64,000 nt of DNA from Zoroaster sp. YZ-2022 (Eukaryota; Echinodermata; Asteroidea; Forcipulatida; Zoroasteridae): NCBI GenBank assembly GCA_029582265.1, contig CM055830.1, positions 21,475,365-21,539,364 of the forward strand, given 5' to 3'. Of this stretch, positions 1 to 11,370 are shown in pieces. Both the position numbers and the translations under genes were made by a program. How positions within the stretch are numbered: the stretch's first letter is position 1; the number at the start of each line of letters is the position of its first letter. A model generated the notes under the pieces. That model saw nothing but the letters and a program-made list of their open reading frames with translations. It was not told the origin of the DNA and made no database searches.

Positions 1-62
1 GGGTTTGTTGCATACTCTGTGCTCGATGACTCTGTTTATTTCTTGCATATGGCTTAAGCAGA

Positions 63-836
63 ATGGTCACCTGGGCCAAAACCATGGTACACGCTGTGCC
101 AAATCAACACATTCCTACCTATTCACATACAAATGGTGCTTTTAATGCCATATATGTAAAAAGAAATGTTTGTAATGTGGTAAACTCCAATAGTCTACAA
201 TTTGACATCTTGTCATTGATTTACACATCATCTAAACTGAACAAACAGTTTATTGCATCTAGGGGGTTTTATTCCTCCATGTTTATAAATTTCAAATTTA
301 ATGCAAGGGTTGGTAAATTAAATTTGGCTGTATCTATTATGTCTCTTTTGGGATTGTGTGGGGATATACACCCCCACCCAGGACCACAAACCAAATCAAA
401 CTGTAAGAAACCTAGAAGGAAACGTAAACCAAAGTTCCCATGTACCATATGTGGAGACGATGTATTTGATAACCACCGTGCACTCAGTTGTGACACCTGC
501 GGCTTATGGACCCACACCCAATGTGGGGAAGTTAGTGATGCGGAATACGTCGCCTTTGTTAATCAAGAAGACTTTGTGTGGCATTGTCCATCTTGTGATA
601 TTTTAAACTTTAATGACTCCTACTCCATGGTTCACGATTTTGAATGCACTAACCAGTATGAATTACTTGGTGATTCAATAGTTGGCATTGTACTTGCAGG
701 CAAACCTCTTCCCCCACCACATACACCATTAGCAATACACCAGACAGTGTCAGACTTCAAGAGCCTAGGAAAACTAAAAGTAAACCTGCCAGGGATTTGG
801 AGTCTACTTCACCATGTATCACGACAGACCGATTAG
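63..836 (+). pseudogene. N-terminal part of CR1-like protein: degenerate 2A-like motif plus PHD finger
   Basis: This frame encodes 257 residues. Residues 95-108 read LLGLCGDIHPHPGP, matching the shape of the ribosome-skipping 2A motif (DxExNPGP) found at the N-terminus of some CR1-like elements, but with His where the motif has Glu and Asn. A basic stretch follows (about 114-124), then a C4HC3 PHD-type zinc finger at residues 127-178 (CTIC, CDTC, H151, C154, CPSC). The last ~30 residues look like out-of-frame reading: the frame used from 782 onwards gives a more natural basic linker, so a frameshift probably lies between 700 and 780. The role of PHD fingers in LINE proteins is not settled; chromatin or nucleic-acid binding is likely. 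The start at 63 is the first ATG of the frame. Confidence 0.75.
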
Positions 837-1072
837 CCTCAACCTTTCAACCCGAGGAAGCACACATTCACACCGGTTTAAACACTCATACTAATTCAGA
901 AACACTTAGTGACCTAGACTCACATGTTGGTTCAATCACACAGACTAGAACAAACGACACCTGTTCTGAAAAAAATAGTTCTCACACAGACGAAAACTCC
1001 AAAAATGAAAATATCAAACCACATATCAAAGGACTACTCAAGATCCTCAACATAAATTTCCAGAAGTCTTAA
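782..1072 (+). pseudogene. Linker of CR1-like protein between PHD and endonuclease
   Basis: The frame is open through a Ser/Thr/Asn-rich, low-complexity stretch and runs into LLKILNINFQ, the typical beginning of the endonuclease domain, before stopping at 1070-1072. It starts without a plausible ATG, which supports reading it as the continuation of the upstream PHD frame after a frameshift. It is probably a disordered linker inside one long polyprotein. Confidence 0.6.
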
Positions 1073-1765
1073 AGGAAAGATCCCTGAACTCCAGGCGCTA
1101 ATTGACACTGAGGGGCCGGACATCCTCATCGCAACAGAAACATGGCTTAATAATAGTATAAAAAATTGTGAACTGTTTCCGTCAAACTATTCTATATTCA
1201 GGAAAGATCGCCTGGATGGTTACGGAGGTGTACTCATAGCTGTTAAAAACCTACCAGCGCAACACCTCAGTGATCTTGACGTAGACGCAGAACTCACTTG
1301 GATTAAGATTGACATGAACAAATATAAACCTATTTATGTTGGAGCATATTATAACCCTGACACTTCACTCAACTCACTACACCAACTTGAAGAGTCACTC
1401 ATAAAACTTTACACTCATCACTCACACCATAACCAAATATGGCTGGGAGGGGATTTCAATCTTAGGGACATAAATTGGGAAAACCAAACTACAAATCCAG
1501 GTAGTAGCATCAAAACACAATGTAATACCTTCTTAGACATGTGCACACATTTTCAACTTGAGCAAATGGTCAAAATTCCAACTAGGAAAATAATATTCTT
1601 GATTTATTTCTTGTCTCAAACCCTACACTGATAAATAGCATAGATACAATCCCAGGTATTGGGGATCATGACATAGTCAGAATATACAGTAACATAAAGC
1701 CTAATATTACTAGTTCCACTAGACGCAAGATTTTCAATACTCGAAGGGTAATATGGCAGCATTAA
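1027..1765 (+). pseudogene. Endonuclease domain of CR1-like element (broken)
   Basis: This is an exonuclease-endonuclease-phosphatase fold nuclease that nicks the target for target-primed reverse transcription. Visible motifs in order: NINFQ, then after a frameshift near 1068 LKGKIPELQAL, ETWLNNS, GYGGVLIAVKN, VGAYYNPD and GGDFNLRDINW (catalytic Asp/Asn pair). After a second frameshift near 1585 it continues NNILDLFLVSNP and GIGDHDIV, the last holding the conserved terminal Asp-His pair. The frame ends at a stop at 1763-1765. The catalytic residues are recognisable, so inactivation is due to the frame breaks rather than motif loss. Confidence 0.85.
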
Positions 1766-2166
1766 AAACCGATCTTCTTAGTTTCGGTCATACACTCGTC
1801 CAAGACTTGGTAAATCACACAGTCCAAGAAAACTGGCTCACTTTCACTTATAAACTCAAAACACTCATGGAAACTTATATTCCAACTAAATTTACAACAA
1901 CAAGATACAACTTACCTTGGTACAATGCCAGACTTAAACGTATGAACAGGAAGTTACACCGACTTTATAATAAACAACGCAAATCAACACTTGAACGTGA
2001 CAAGACAGTCTTCAAAAAATACCGCACCATGTATAAAAAAGAACTTAGACATGCTCAGACTGAATACATTAGTTCCAACATGAGTGAAAATTTCCATCAG
2101 AACACAAAAAAATTTTGGAAGATGGTTAAGCAAAACAGGTCGACAGTGGCGGTATTCCACCATTAA
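1753..2166 (+). pseudogene. Spacer between endonuclease and RT of CR1-like protein
   Basis: The frame gives 137 residues rich in Lys, Arg and Tyr, including LPWYNARLKRMNRKLHRLY and FWKMVKQNR. A PWxN...LK...R...K pattern followed by NTKKFWK is standard for the endonuclease-RT connector in CR1/L2/jockey proteins. It starts at an ATG that overlaps the end of the endonuclease frame, which marks a frameshift rather than a real start. The link from 2167 to 2272 is also shifted (NNYFKSVYT can be read there). Confidence 0.75.
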
Positions 2167-2272
2167 AGCACAATAACTATTCTACAAATGACAGTCAAGA
2201 AAAGCTGAAATTCTAAACAACTACTTTAAATCGGTTTATACACAAGAAGATACAAAAATATCCCAGACATGG

Positions 2273-3467
2273 ATGGAAACCCCACCTGACATTTCTGAAA
2301 TTGAAATTTCCAAAGATGGTGTTCGCAAACTTCTTGAAGATCTCCAACCAAATAAAGCATCTGGTCCTGACCAGATCCCCGCAAGGATACTAAAGGAGTG
2401 TGCGACTGAGTTGGCTCCCATTCTCACTTCAATATTCACTCAGAGTTTAAATACAGGTAAACTGCCATCAGACTGGCTCATGTCTCATATATCACCGATT
2501 TTAAAAAGGGTAAACCGTAATTCTCCTAGTAATTATCGTCCTATTGCACTTACATCCATATGTTGCAAGATTCTTGAACACATTCTCACTTCACATATTA
2601 TGTTTCATCTTGACCGGTTCAACATTTTAAATGATTCGCAGCATGGCTTCAGAAGGAGAAGAGGTTGTGACACTCAGTTGATTTTAGCAACTAGTGACTT
2701 GGCTGCATCCTTCGAAAAGAACAAACAAGTAGATGCAGTTTTTCTTGACTTTTCTAAAGCCTTCGATCGGGTTCCACATTCACGTCTTCTATAAAAGTTT
2801 CAGCATTACGGCATAACAGGAAAATCCATGGGTGGATAAAAACATTTCTCACCTTACGCAAGCAAAGAGTTAGTCTTGATGGGAAGTTGTCTTCAGCAGT
2901 TGATGTCACATCCAGTGTGCCACAGGGTACGGTCATAGGACCATTATGTTTCTTAATCTACATAAATAATTTACCTGACTGCGTTTCACCTGGCACAATG
3001 ACCCGCCTATTTGCTGACGATGCCCTTGTGTATAGAGAATTGAATAATCCGGACGATCCTATCATTTTTCAACGTGATTTGGACGCTCTCAGTAAGTGGG
3101 GATTAGATTGGCAAATGAAATTTAATACAAACAAATGTTACACAATGCACTTCACATCTAAAAAGACCCCAACATTACTCCATACAAACTTTCTGGCAAC
3201 ACCCTGGACACAACTGATTCTCACTCTTATCTTGGTATCATATTTGACAGTAATCTAACATGGAAAACTCATATAAATAATGTTACAAATAGTTGTAAAA
3301 GGACCCTGGGGGTGATCCGTAGGAATTTTAAATGTTGCCCGACTGATATAAAATCAAGACTTTACTTGTCTCTTATCCAGCCTAAACTAGAGTATGGCAC
3401 AGCTGCTTGGTTTCCATATACCAAACAAGAAACACATACTCTAGACAAAATCAAGATCAGCAGCTAG
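2273..3467 (+). pseudogene. Reverse transcriptase domain of CR1-like element (broken)
   Basis: This is the RNA-dependent DNA polymerase of the LINE. Motifs in order: NKASGPDQIPARILK, NYRPIALTS, QHGFRRRRGCDTQL, VDAVFLDFSKAFDRVPH (motif A Asp), a premature stop at 2792-2794, then VPQGTVIGPLCFLIYINN, RLFADDALVY (motif C, FADD rather than the commoner YADD), WQMKFNTNKC. After a frameshift near 3200 it continues SYLGIIFDSNLTW, IRRNF and QPKLEYG, and stops at 3465-3467. Both catalytic carboxylate motifs survive. The in-frame stop and the frameshift make the copy non-functional unless they are sequencing errors. Confidence 0.92.
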
Positions 3468-3470
3468 ACT

Positions 3471-3833
3471 GTGTCAAAACGACTACTGAGAGATTCTAGC
3501 GTTACTGCCATAAGTTCTTTGAGCTGGCCAAGTTTAGACACCAGGAGGAAGATTACTAGGCTCACCATGCTATTCAAAATAACCCATAACCTCGTTGATA
3601 TTAAATGGCAGGATTACCTCACTAAGCCTCAACGCAGATTAAAAAAGACCCACGACCTCTCCTACCAACGACCGCAAACAAAGACCAAAACTCTTGAATT
3701 TAATTTTTTTCCATGGACTACTAAAATTTGGAATGATTTACCACACCATCTACTCGATCAAACAAAGCTAACCAGCTTCAAAACCGGACTTGTTAAACAC
3801 CTGAGCGAAATCACAACCCACAACTCAAACTAG
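3471..3833 (+). pseudogene. C-terminal domain of CR1-like RT protein
   Basis: The 120-residue frame contains LSWPSLDTRRKITRLTMLFK and FFPWTTKIWNDLPHHLL, the conserved tail of CR1/jockey-type RT proteins in which a Phe-Phe-x-R/W...WN-x-LP signature is usual. It is shifted relative to the preceding RT segment, which stops at 3467. A genuine stop at 3831-3833 is followed by about 55 bp of 3' UTR and the microsatellite tail. Confidence 0.8.
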
Positions 3834-3890
3834 TCGGTCAAGTCAACACTCTGTAGTGATGCGGTTTACCGCTTTTACGGAGTAAATAAT

Positions 3891-3912
3891 CCAGATCCAG
3901 ATCCAGATCCAG
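3891..3912 (+). repeat. CCAGAT microsatellite tail of the CR1-like element
   Basis: About 3.7 units of CCAGAT end the retrotransposon. CR1-clade elements usually end in short tandem repeats instead of poly(A). Immediately downstream the sequence matches a repeat that is uninterrupted at about 10700 and 32228. Confidence 0.85.
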
Positions 3913-4655
3913 ACGCATTTTCTGCAAACAGGCCCGACAGGGAAGCCATTGGTTTTGCTGTTGCATGCTGCGCGCAGCCGCATGGCGGGTCATGACCTGC
4001 GCGGTCTTCGTAAACTAGAAGTATTATATTCTAATTAGATACTGCATATACAGTACACACACTATAGGCCGATATGTCTGTGTGTACGTGTAAGAGAACG
4101 TCAGTATGGCTGTGCTTCTGAATAGTTGTTCTTTTAAACTTCTGTTTTCGACCGGAAGGAGAGGTCAAATTGGGGTCATGTCTGTGTAAGAAATGTGACA
4201 TAGTTCAAGGTCTTTAAGATGATGCAAAGATTGTGAAAATATTTTCTGTGGTTCATGAGATATGATTTTTTGAATTTTTATTTTATTTTTTTATTTTCAA
4301 CTTCCGGTTTCGACCAGAAGGAGAGGTCGGATTAGTCACGTTTGTGTACGAAACATCACATAATTAAAGATCTGTAACATGGTGCAATGACTGTGAAAAT
4401 ATCGTTTGTGGTTCATGAGATATGATTTTTTGAAAATATTAAACTTTGATTTAGTGTAATTCGATATCTGATGATCTCACTATGACGTCACAATTTGACA
4501 TAAAACTACATGTTAAGGTCTAACTATGTGTGAAGTTTTAAGGTTCTGTGAACTCTGCAACTATGTTTTTGTCTCTGGATAATTCTTATTAAGAAGAAGA
4601 AAAAAAAAAAAACCGAACAATATCAAGAGGTGTTTGGGCACCAACCCAAACACCT
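3913..4655 (+). mobile_element. 3' tail of an AACTAGA-family element (truncated by CR1)
   Basis: This segment matches the 3' parts of copies A (from 10700) and B (from 32228). It contains two ~160-bp minisatellite units centred on a CTTCCGG...GACC core, the shared string GATATCTGATGATCTCAC, a GAA/A-rich microsatellite (about 4590-4612) and a terminal hairpin at 4628-4655. Its upstream part is replaced by the CR1 insertion. No coding potential is seen. Confidence 0.75.
4628..4655 (+). repeat. 11-bp-stem hairpin, AGGTGTTTGGG arms
   Basis: The left arm AGGTGTTTGGG and right arm CCCAAACACCT are perfectly complementary around the 6-nt loop CACCAA. An identical hairpin occurs at 32995-33022. It is a member of the hairpin family that ends the AACTAGA elements. 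A second short hairpin (GAGTTTGT/ACAAACTC, 4669-4689) lies just inside the next element. Confidence 0.85.
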
Positions 4656-6504
4656 AACTAGAGGTATAGAGTTTGTAAAAAACAAACTCAAGGTGTTTGG
4701 GGTTCATGTTATGGTGTCATCACCTAAAGTTGTTTAAAAATGCAAAATAAATACAAAATGGTAACATTGTATAAGTTTGTATTTAACAGAAATAAAAAGC
4801 CTATTTTAAGTTTACTATGAATTAAAGTGCTTGTTATTATCAGATTATGTTGTCTTTCTCCCAGTTATGATAAACAACATTTAAGAAATCTAATCCTTAA
4901 TAGAACGCCCATTATTACAGCTAAAATGGGGAGACATTGCAGGAACGAGCCAAGCCAGGCAGCTATTTTTTCTGCAGTACAATTCCTCATTCACTTACAA
5001 ATTCCCATAAAATCTAATGGTTACAAAGGTTGAAATGTTCTTCAATAGTTAAGTCCCCAAAACTTGCACGAGCATGTTAGTCTAGTGAGTAGAATGCTCG
5101 TTCTCAAGGTGTTTGGTTGTTCATCATGTTATAACGTCATCACCTAAAGTTGTTTAAAAGTACATTAATTAAGTCTGAACTTGGTAAATATGGTTTCCTC
5201 TTCAGAAAAGTTTCATGATAAAACTTGCATCCGTGGTGCCAAGTGCGACTTGACAGGAGACTACAGCTATGGAGTTAAGTTCAGCATGTGACTTGACTTC
5301 AGACTACTAGACCATGGAGCGTGCAATGAAAATGCATTCAGAAATTGAGTTTCGTGACGCATATCAAGCATGAGCGTAGAAACAGTTTAATAGATAATTA
5401 CATGTAAATTCTAATTATATAAATCCACTCACAAAACTTGCCAGTTTGGCAGATATTTGCATTTGAACTATGACATGAAAATAGCGCCCTCTTTCGGTCA
5501 TTCTTAAAAAACTATACATTTTAATGGGGATTTTTGTATAATTGAATAGTTCACATGGGCTATGTTTTTTTATGTTTCCCCTACCCTAATCTGTCAAATT
5601 GGTCCAGTGAGGTAGGGAAGAGTTTGGAAAGGGCATTCCATATTTGGGAAATATGTGATGCCATTGTAAAGAACTGAACCAGTTTAAAACAAATCTTGCC
5701 TTGAATAAAAGGTCTGAACTCGACTGCTCCCTGAACGACTGACCCCCCCCCCCCTACCCATTACTCCCAGGGTAGGATCTATGGTGTCGTGGTGTAGCAT
5801 TCCAATTTAATTGATCATGTGTAAAACTTCTAAATTGTCCATATATTTCAATATTTTGGGGTTTCATTTCATCCCCATCTTCTTACCTTGAGCTCCACCC
5901 TCTTTAGGCAACCCGGGATCTAACCCTACCTACATCAAAGACCAATTTGTGAATCTTTTCTCATCTTTAAAAAGTAAATTATTGGTTATTAATTGTCAAC
6001 GTTTTGTGTAAATATTTAAATTGATGAAACACATTCTTCGTTAATACATAAAATTAATAAGATATTTAAATAAAGGAAATGTGAAACAACATTATCTTTT
6101 GAATGACACTTCTGCTTTTTTTGTCATGGTCATGATACTCCTTTTCCATCCATTTTTGCACCCATCAATAATAATCCATTTCATACAGGATAAAGGCTAT
6201 CCAAACTTCTAGGTCTAATTTGCAATGAAAAGAAAAAAAATTCTGAAGTACAAAATACAAAATAAGTGAACCTGTAGTCCCTAACATTAATTGGATTTGG
6301 CTAGTATTGTTAAATCTTTGGCACTTAAAAAAAACTTTTACTGGTGCATGAAAAGAAAGTCAACAGAATGTTTTAATTAAAGTTTATAAGGGGCAACATT
6401 ATCTCAATCAGAGTAGACTTTCAACGGGTCATGGAATCAGTGTCCTAGTGTAAGATGAACAAAGCGGGTGATTGAAAATTACTGGCTCATTTGTTAAGCA
6501 GTCT

Positions 6505-7372
6505 GCAAGGATAAGTCATCTGAAGTTGATGGCCAGGGTAGCTGTAATGCCATGTGATTTCTTCATTATAAGTGTATTATATAGTACAGCTGATGCATTG
6601 AAGAGTGTGTGAAGATAGGCACTTTCATGTGTAAATCTTCTGCTTCTCCAGCACCTTCACTGCTGTCTCACACTCACTGGCCAAAAGTATTGCAACATGC
6701 TCAAAATCGCAATTTACAGTAACAGGTGAGATGATCATTTAATCTGATTTCATCGATCGTGTATTACATAATTTCCGAGCAAGAACAGTAAAAAAAGAAC
6801 ATTGACTTCAAAACACAGGCACTTTCAAGAAGTCTTAAGTAGTGTAAATAAAATAAAATAAATTATTGTAACACAGTTCTCCAAACTTTGGTGATGTTGC
6901 AATACTTATGGCCAGTGAGTGTATATCAGTATCAGTACATAATGTATCTGAGCCAACTGCAGTCTCTACCAGTTCTTTTGCAGCTAGATATTGGCTGTAC
7001 ACCAAGTCAATTGTATTCTTAGTAAATGATCTATGAATTACCAGTGTAGGAAATGTACTTTTCAGACGTGTTAGTTTTCAGATTGTGGGACCTGTACTTA
7101 CTGCAGTCAACTCCCTCCATTTCTTGTACGCACTTGATGAACTTACGATGTAATGACTTTGTGAAAATAATTTCATTGTTTTCTTCTGGATGACTTCTTC
7201 ACAGAATTTTATTTATGCATCATTGTACCAAATAGGTCTTTCATCTGATGAATCTGGCCTTGTCAGGGTGGTACATACTCATTATAGCAAAGACAATGAT
7301 AGCAAACTTCTAAACCCACACAAGATCTTTATCTTCGATTTGCAAAGTAACCTCTCATCTTTCCGTTGGGCA
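6505..7372 (-). pseudogene. Decayed gene of an uncharacterised family, copy A
   Basis: Reading the minus strand from 7372 downward gives AQRKDERLL, a segment near CYHCLCYNEYV (Cys/His-rich), KFCEEVIQKK, SLHRKFIKCVQEMEGVDCSK, YRSHNLKT, LKSTFPTLVIHRSF, NTIDLVYSQYLAAKELVE and, after the MITE at 6671-6921, a Glu-rich segment and PWPSTSDDL. Several frameshifts and stops are present; relative to copy B one A is missing near 7346 and one near 7175. The pattern resembles uncharacterised multi-copy proteins I associate with marine invertebrate genomes, but this is recollection and unverified. No function is assigned. Conservation of the same segments in both copies shows that it was coding before duplication. 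Confidence 0.55.
6671..6921. mobile_element. Tc1/mariner-like MITE in the decayed gene, copy A
   Basis: Terminal inverted repeats of about 28 bp begin CACTCACTGGCC(A/T)AAGTATTG on both ends. The element lies at the same position as the MITE at 27748-28001, where it is flanked by TA on both sides; here the left TA has decayed to CA. It carries no coding sequence. Because it is shared by both large copies, it inserted before their duplication. Confidence 0.8.
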
Positions 7373-7916
7373 TGCAATCAAGGTTTTAACTGTGAAAACA
7401 ACAGTTTTTCTCAATTTTTCTCGGTTTGTCAGGGAGGATCTCTGATGAAGACCACAGTTTTCTTCTCTGGGGTTCAATGCTGCATTCTCACCGCTCAACC
7501 TCATCTTGACCTAAATATGTATGAAGAAAGAATGATAAATATTTAATAGAAATAGAGGAATAACTGAGTAAGGGGAATGGGCATTGTAGACAGAAAGAGA
7601 TTGAAAATTAACAAAAGTACACACACAAGACAAGGTAAACAGATAGAAAGAAACGAAAAAGCAACATCTAATTTGAAACAATTTTACTGCATACTAAGCT
7701 TGGGTGATAAACACGATATCGAATATTGCGATAACTTTTGTATTCGATTACAATATCGAGAACCTATTTAAGTTATCGGCATATCGGCGAATCGCGAATA
7801 CAAATATATCACAATAAAATATAAATCGACATTGTGAGTCAAGTCAGAAATTCCATGGAAATAAAATCATTAGTGTTTTGAGCTTTAGAAATGAGAAACA
7901 AAAGCAAACTACTTCA

Positions 7917-10335
7917 GAAGTACATACATCGCTCTGCAAATAAATTTGCAATTTATTGTGACACTTGAGAGAGGTACATACCTGTGGTTATCGGCTCTAA
8001 AGCAATCATGCATGAATGCAAAAAGAATTGCGATATTATTGAAAATTGCAATATATGTTTGCCGATATATCATGGATAAAAAAAAATCGTTATCGCCCAA
8101 GCTTACTGCATACTTGAAACTTGATTGAATTTTTGGAAAGAATGTCACATCCAACCGCCACTTTTTAAGGGTTTTTTTTGAAAATAAATTCCAACCACTA
8201 AGCAGTTAAAAATTATTCTATCGATTTTTGGTGAAACTATCTTTAAAATCCACTTTTATGATGGTTTTTGGACTTTATTTCCCTTCTAAAAAATCCTCCC
8301 CTTCAGAAAATAGAAGGATCATATTATAGTTGCCACTGCACATGTACAATGACTGTTGGTCACTAATTGTGGAATTTACATCAGACTGACATGACTGAGG
8401 AATTCATCGTATACCAAAATGGCTGATTTTTCATGAAATAAATATCCTGGAATAATTTGAAGTATATGTCCATCATCATCCATATGTTCTCCACCTTACG
8501 AGGTAGGTAAGATTACTTTATTGGTTATATTGAATGAGAAAAAGTGGCGGTTCAATTCGACATTCTAACCGAATTTTTCAATATTTGCCTACCTTGATGT
8601 TTCTGTTTCTTCTCATTTCTTCCTCTCAGCCCTGCAAATGGCATGGAAGCATTTGTACCACTCAGAGTGGTACCCATAAATCTGTAAATCAAATGGTAAT
8701 TAATTTTAGGAATGTCGGCTATTCATCCATACATGTAAAATAATAAATAATTGGGTCAGCATCCATCTTCATTGTATACACTATGAAAAAATAATCCAAA
8801 ACTTTAGTTCAGCTTGAAGTTCATTTCCATGCTTATTCACACCGCCGAAGGTTGAATATTCTTGGTTCATATACAAAGTTATGTTTGTGCAACTAGTATT
8901 ACTTTTAAGCATCTGATAAAAACTCCATTATAAAGATCCCATTTAGTATTTTTCAACAGTGCTGATTTTTACCAAAAAGTGCCCCTTTCAGGATTTTCAT
9001 GGATTTGGGGTGGTTAAGGTTATAGTTTATTTTGTTGGTCAAGGTTATTTTGTTGGTCAAGGTATTAACATGGTAACTATTGAAAATAATCACCAGGAAT
9101 GATCTTTTTGAAATTGTCACTAAAAGTATGATGATATCAAGAAGTACATACACGCTCTGCAAATAAATTTGCAATTTATTGTGACACTTGTAGAGGGGTA
9201 CATACCTGTGGTTATTGGCTCTAAAAGCAATCATGCATGAATGCAAAAAAGAATTGCGATATTATTGAAAATTGCAATATGTTTGCCGATATATCGTGGA
9301 TAAAAAAATCGTTATCGCCCTTAAACTTACTGCATATATACTTGAAACTTGATTGAATTTTTGGAAAGAATGTCGTATCCGACCACCACTTTTTAAAAAG
9401 GGTTTTTGGGAATGTTTTTGCAACCACTAACCAGTTAAAAAATTATTCTATCGATTTTTGGTGGTGCAAATGAAAACTATCTTTAAAATCCACTTTTATT
9501 TCCCTTCAAAAAATCCTCCCCTTCAGAAAATAGAAGGATCTATTATAGTTGCCACTGCGCATGTACAAATGACTGTGTTGGTCACTAATTGTGGAGTTTA
9601 CGACATCAGACTGACATGACTGAGGAATTCATCGTATAGTAAAATGGCTGATTTTTCATGAAATAAATATCCTGAATAATGTGAAGTATATGTCCATCAT
9701 CATCCATATGTTCTCCACCTTACGAGGGTAGGTAAGATTACTTTAATGGTTATACTGAATGAGAAAAAGTGGCGGTCGGATGCGACATTCTACCCGTATT
9801 TTTCAATGTTTGCCTACCTTGATGTTTCTGTTTCTTCTTAATCTTATTTCTTCCTCTCAGCCCTGCAAATGGCATGGAAGCATTTGTACCACTCAAGTGG
9901 TGCCCATAAATCTGTAAATCGAATGGTAATTAATTTTAGGAATGTCGGCTATTCATCCATACATGTAAAATAATAAATAATTGGGTCAGCATCCATCTTC
10001 ATTGTATACACCTATGAACAAATGTAAAACTTTAGTTCAACTTGAAGTTCATTTCCATGCTTATTTACACCGCCAAAGGTTGACTATTCTTGGCTCATGT
10101 ACAAAAGTTATGTTTGTGCAACTACAATACATATTGTGCACAGTATCTGATAAAACTCCATTATAAAGATCCCATTTTCAACAGTGCTGATTTTTTCCCA
10201 AAAGTGCCACTTTCAGAATTTTGATGGATTTGGGGTGGTTAGGGTTATGTTTATTTTGTTGGTCAAAGGTATTAACATGGTAACTATTGTCTATGAAAAT
10301 AATCACCAGGAATGATCTTTTTAATTGTCACTACA
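7917..10335 (+). repeat. Two ~1.2-kb tandem repeats inside copy A
   Basis: Unit 1 (about 7917-9137) and unit 2 (about 9138-10335) share, in order, ATAAATTTGCAATTTATTG, GCCGATATATCGTGG-like sequence, GATGTTTCTGTTTCTTCT, CCCTGCAAATGGCATGG and GTTGGTCAAGGTATTAACATG. They differ by small indels. No coding signal is visible. In copy B the same array has expanded to two near-complete units and one partial unit. Confidence 0.8.
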
Positions 10336-10412
10336 CGATACTGAGGGACAGATCACAATGAGATATTAAAAGTCTGAAGACATAAGTTAAATTGTCAAGG
10401 ATATTTATTTTT

Positions 10413-10670
10413 TCATATAGACCTAAGTCCAACTATTTTACAAAATATATGTAGTCTGATTAGGTCCAGATATTTTTTAAAATTCTTTTTCAAATTAATT
10501 CCTACATTACCTGTAACGTTAGTTGCGACGTATGTTATGTACGTTAGCTCCAACAGCCCTAACGCTTGAACGTTGGCAATATCACACTCAACCATACCGT
10601 CTATTTCTTCCATCCACTTGCACATGAAAGAATCTTTGTCCAACTCATCTCCAAAAATGATAACAATTTG
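10413..10670 (-). other. Possible first exon of the decayed gene, copy A
   Basis: The minus strand is open through GDELDKDSFMCKWMEEIDG and VECDIANVQALGLLE and then reads ACAG followed by GTAATG, which could be a splice donor. The matching segment in copy B (about 32040-32200) has a stop in the same frame. If real it would be an upstream exon of the gene remnant at 6505-7372, with the 1.2-kb repeats in the intron. The open frame could equally be chance. Confidence 0.2.
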
Positions 10671-10899
10671 GATTCCATGCTAAATTAGTACATTTTCTGC
10701 GACGCATTTTCTGCAGACGGGCCCGACACTCCGGGAAGCCATTGTTTTTGCTGCTGCATGGTACTGTGTGCGTGCATGCATGGCGATGGCAGGTCATGAC
10801 CTGCGCGGTCTTCGTAAACTCAAACTATTCTATTCTAATTAGATAATGCACACACTATAGGCCGATATGTCTGTGTGTAAGAGAACGTCAGTATGGCTG

Positions 10900-11230
10900 T
10901 GCTTCTGAATAGTTGTTCGTTTAAACTTCTGTTTTCGACCGGAGAAGAGGTCAAGTGGGGTCATGTCTGTGTAATAAATGTGACATAGTTCAAGGTCTTT
11001 AAGATGATGCAAAGATTGTGAAAATATTTTCTGTGGTTCATGAGATATGACTATTTTAAATCTTTAGAAATTTTCAACTTCCGGTTTCGACCGGAAGGAG
11101 AGGTCGGACTGGGGTCACGTCTGTGTACGTAAAATCACATAATTAAAGATCTATAACATGGTGCAAAGACTGTGAAAATATCGTTTGTGGTTCATGAGAT
11201 ATGATTTTTTGAAAATATTAAACTTTGATT
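10900..11230 (+). repeat. Two-unit ~160-bp minisatellite with palindromic core (copy A)
   Basis: Two units each carry GGTCA...TGGGGTCA, a conserved TGGTGCAAAGACTGTGAAAA-like segment and GGTTCATGAGATATGA. The second unit begins with CTTCCGGTTTCGACCGGAAG (11078-11097), an 8-bp perfect stem with a TTCG loop. The same two-unit block occurs at about 4130-4440 and 32465-32770, and diverged multi-unit versions form the arrays at 24240-25625 and 33340-34860. Confidence 0.75.
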
Positions 11231-11370
11231 TAGTGTAATTCGATATCTGATGATCTCACTATGACGTCATAATTTGACATAAAACTACATGTTAAGGTCT
11301 AACTATGTGTCAAGTTTTAAGGTTCTGTGAACTCTGCAACTATGTTTTTGTCTCTGGATAATTCTTATTC

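Larger units (their letters stand above)
1..3912 (+). mobile_element. CR1-clade non-LTR retrotransposon, degenerate
   Basis: The pieces run in the order expected of a CR1-like LINE: a PHD finger, an apurinic-type endonuclease (ETWL, GGDFNL, GDHD), a reverse transcriptase (LDFSKAFD, VPQGTVIGP, FADD) and a C-terminal domain ending near WNDLP. A CCAGAT microsatellite follows as the 3' end, as is typical of this clade. The reading frame is broken at about 700-780, 1068, 1585, 1755, 2165-2270, 2792 (stop), 3200 and 3467, so the copy is inactive, although some breaks could be assembly errors. The 5' end is at or beyond position 1. The 3' end abuts a repeat whose uninterrupted versions lie at about 10690-10720 and 32220-32250, which defines the insertion point. 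Confidence 0.9.

Noticed and set aside
7190..7546. 118-codon plus-strand ORF
   Set aside because: It lies antisense to the decayed minus-strand gene, whose frame conservation between copies A and B is the better explanation.
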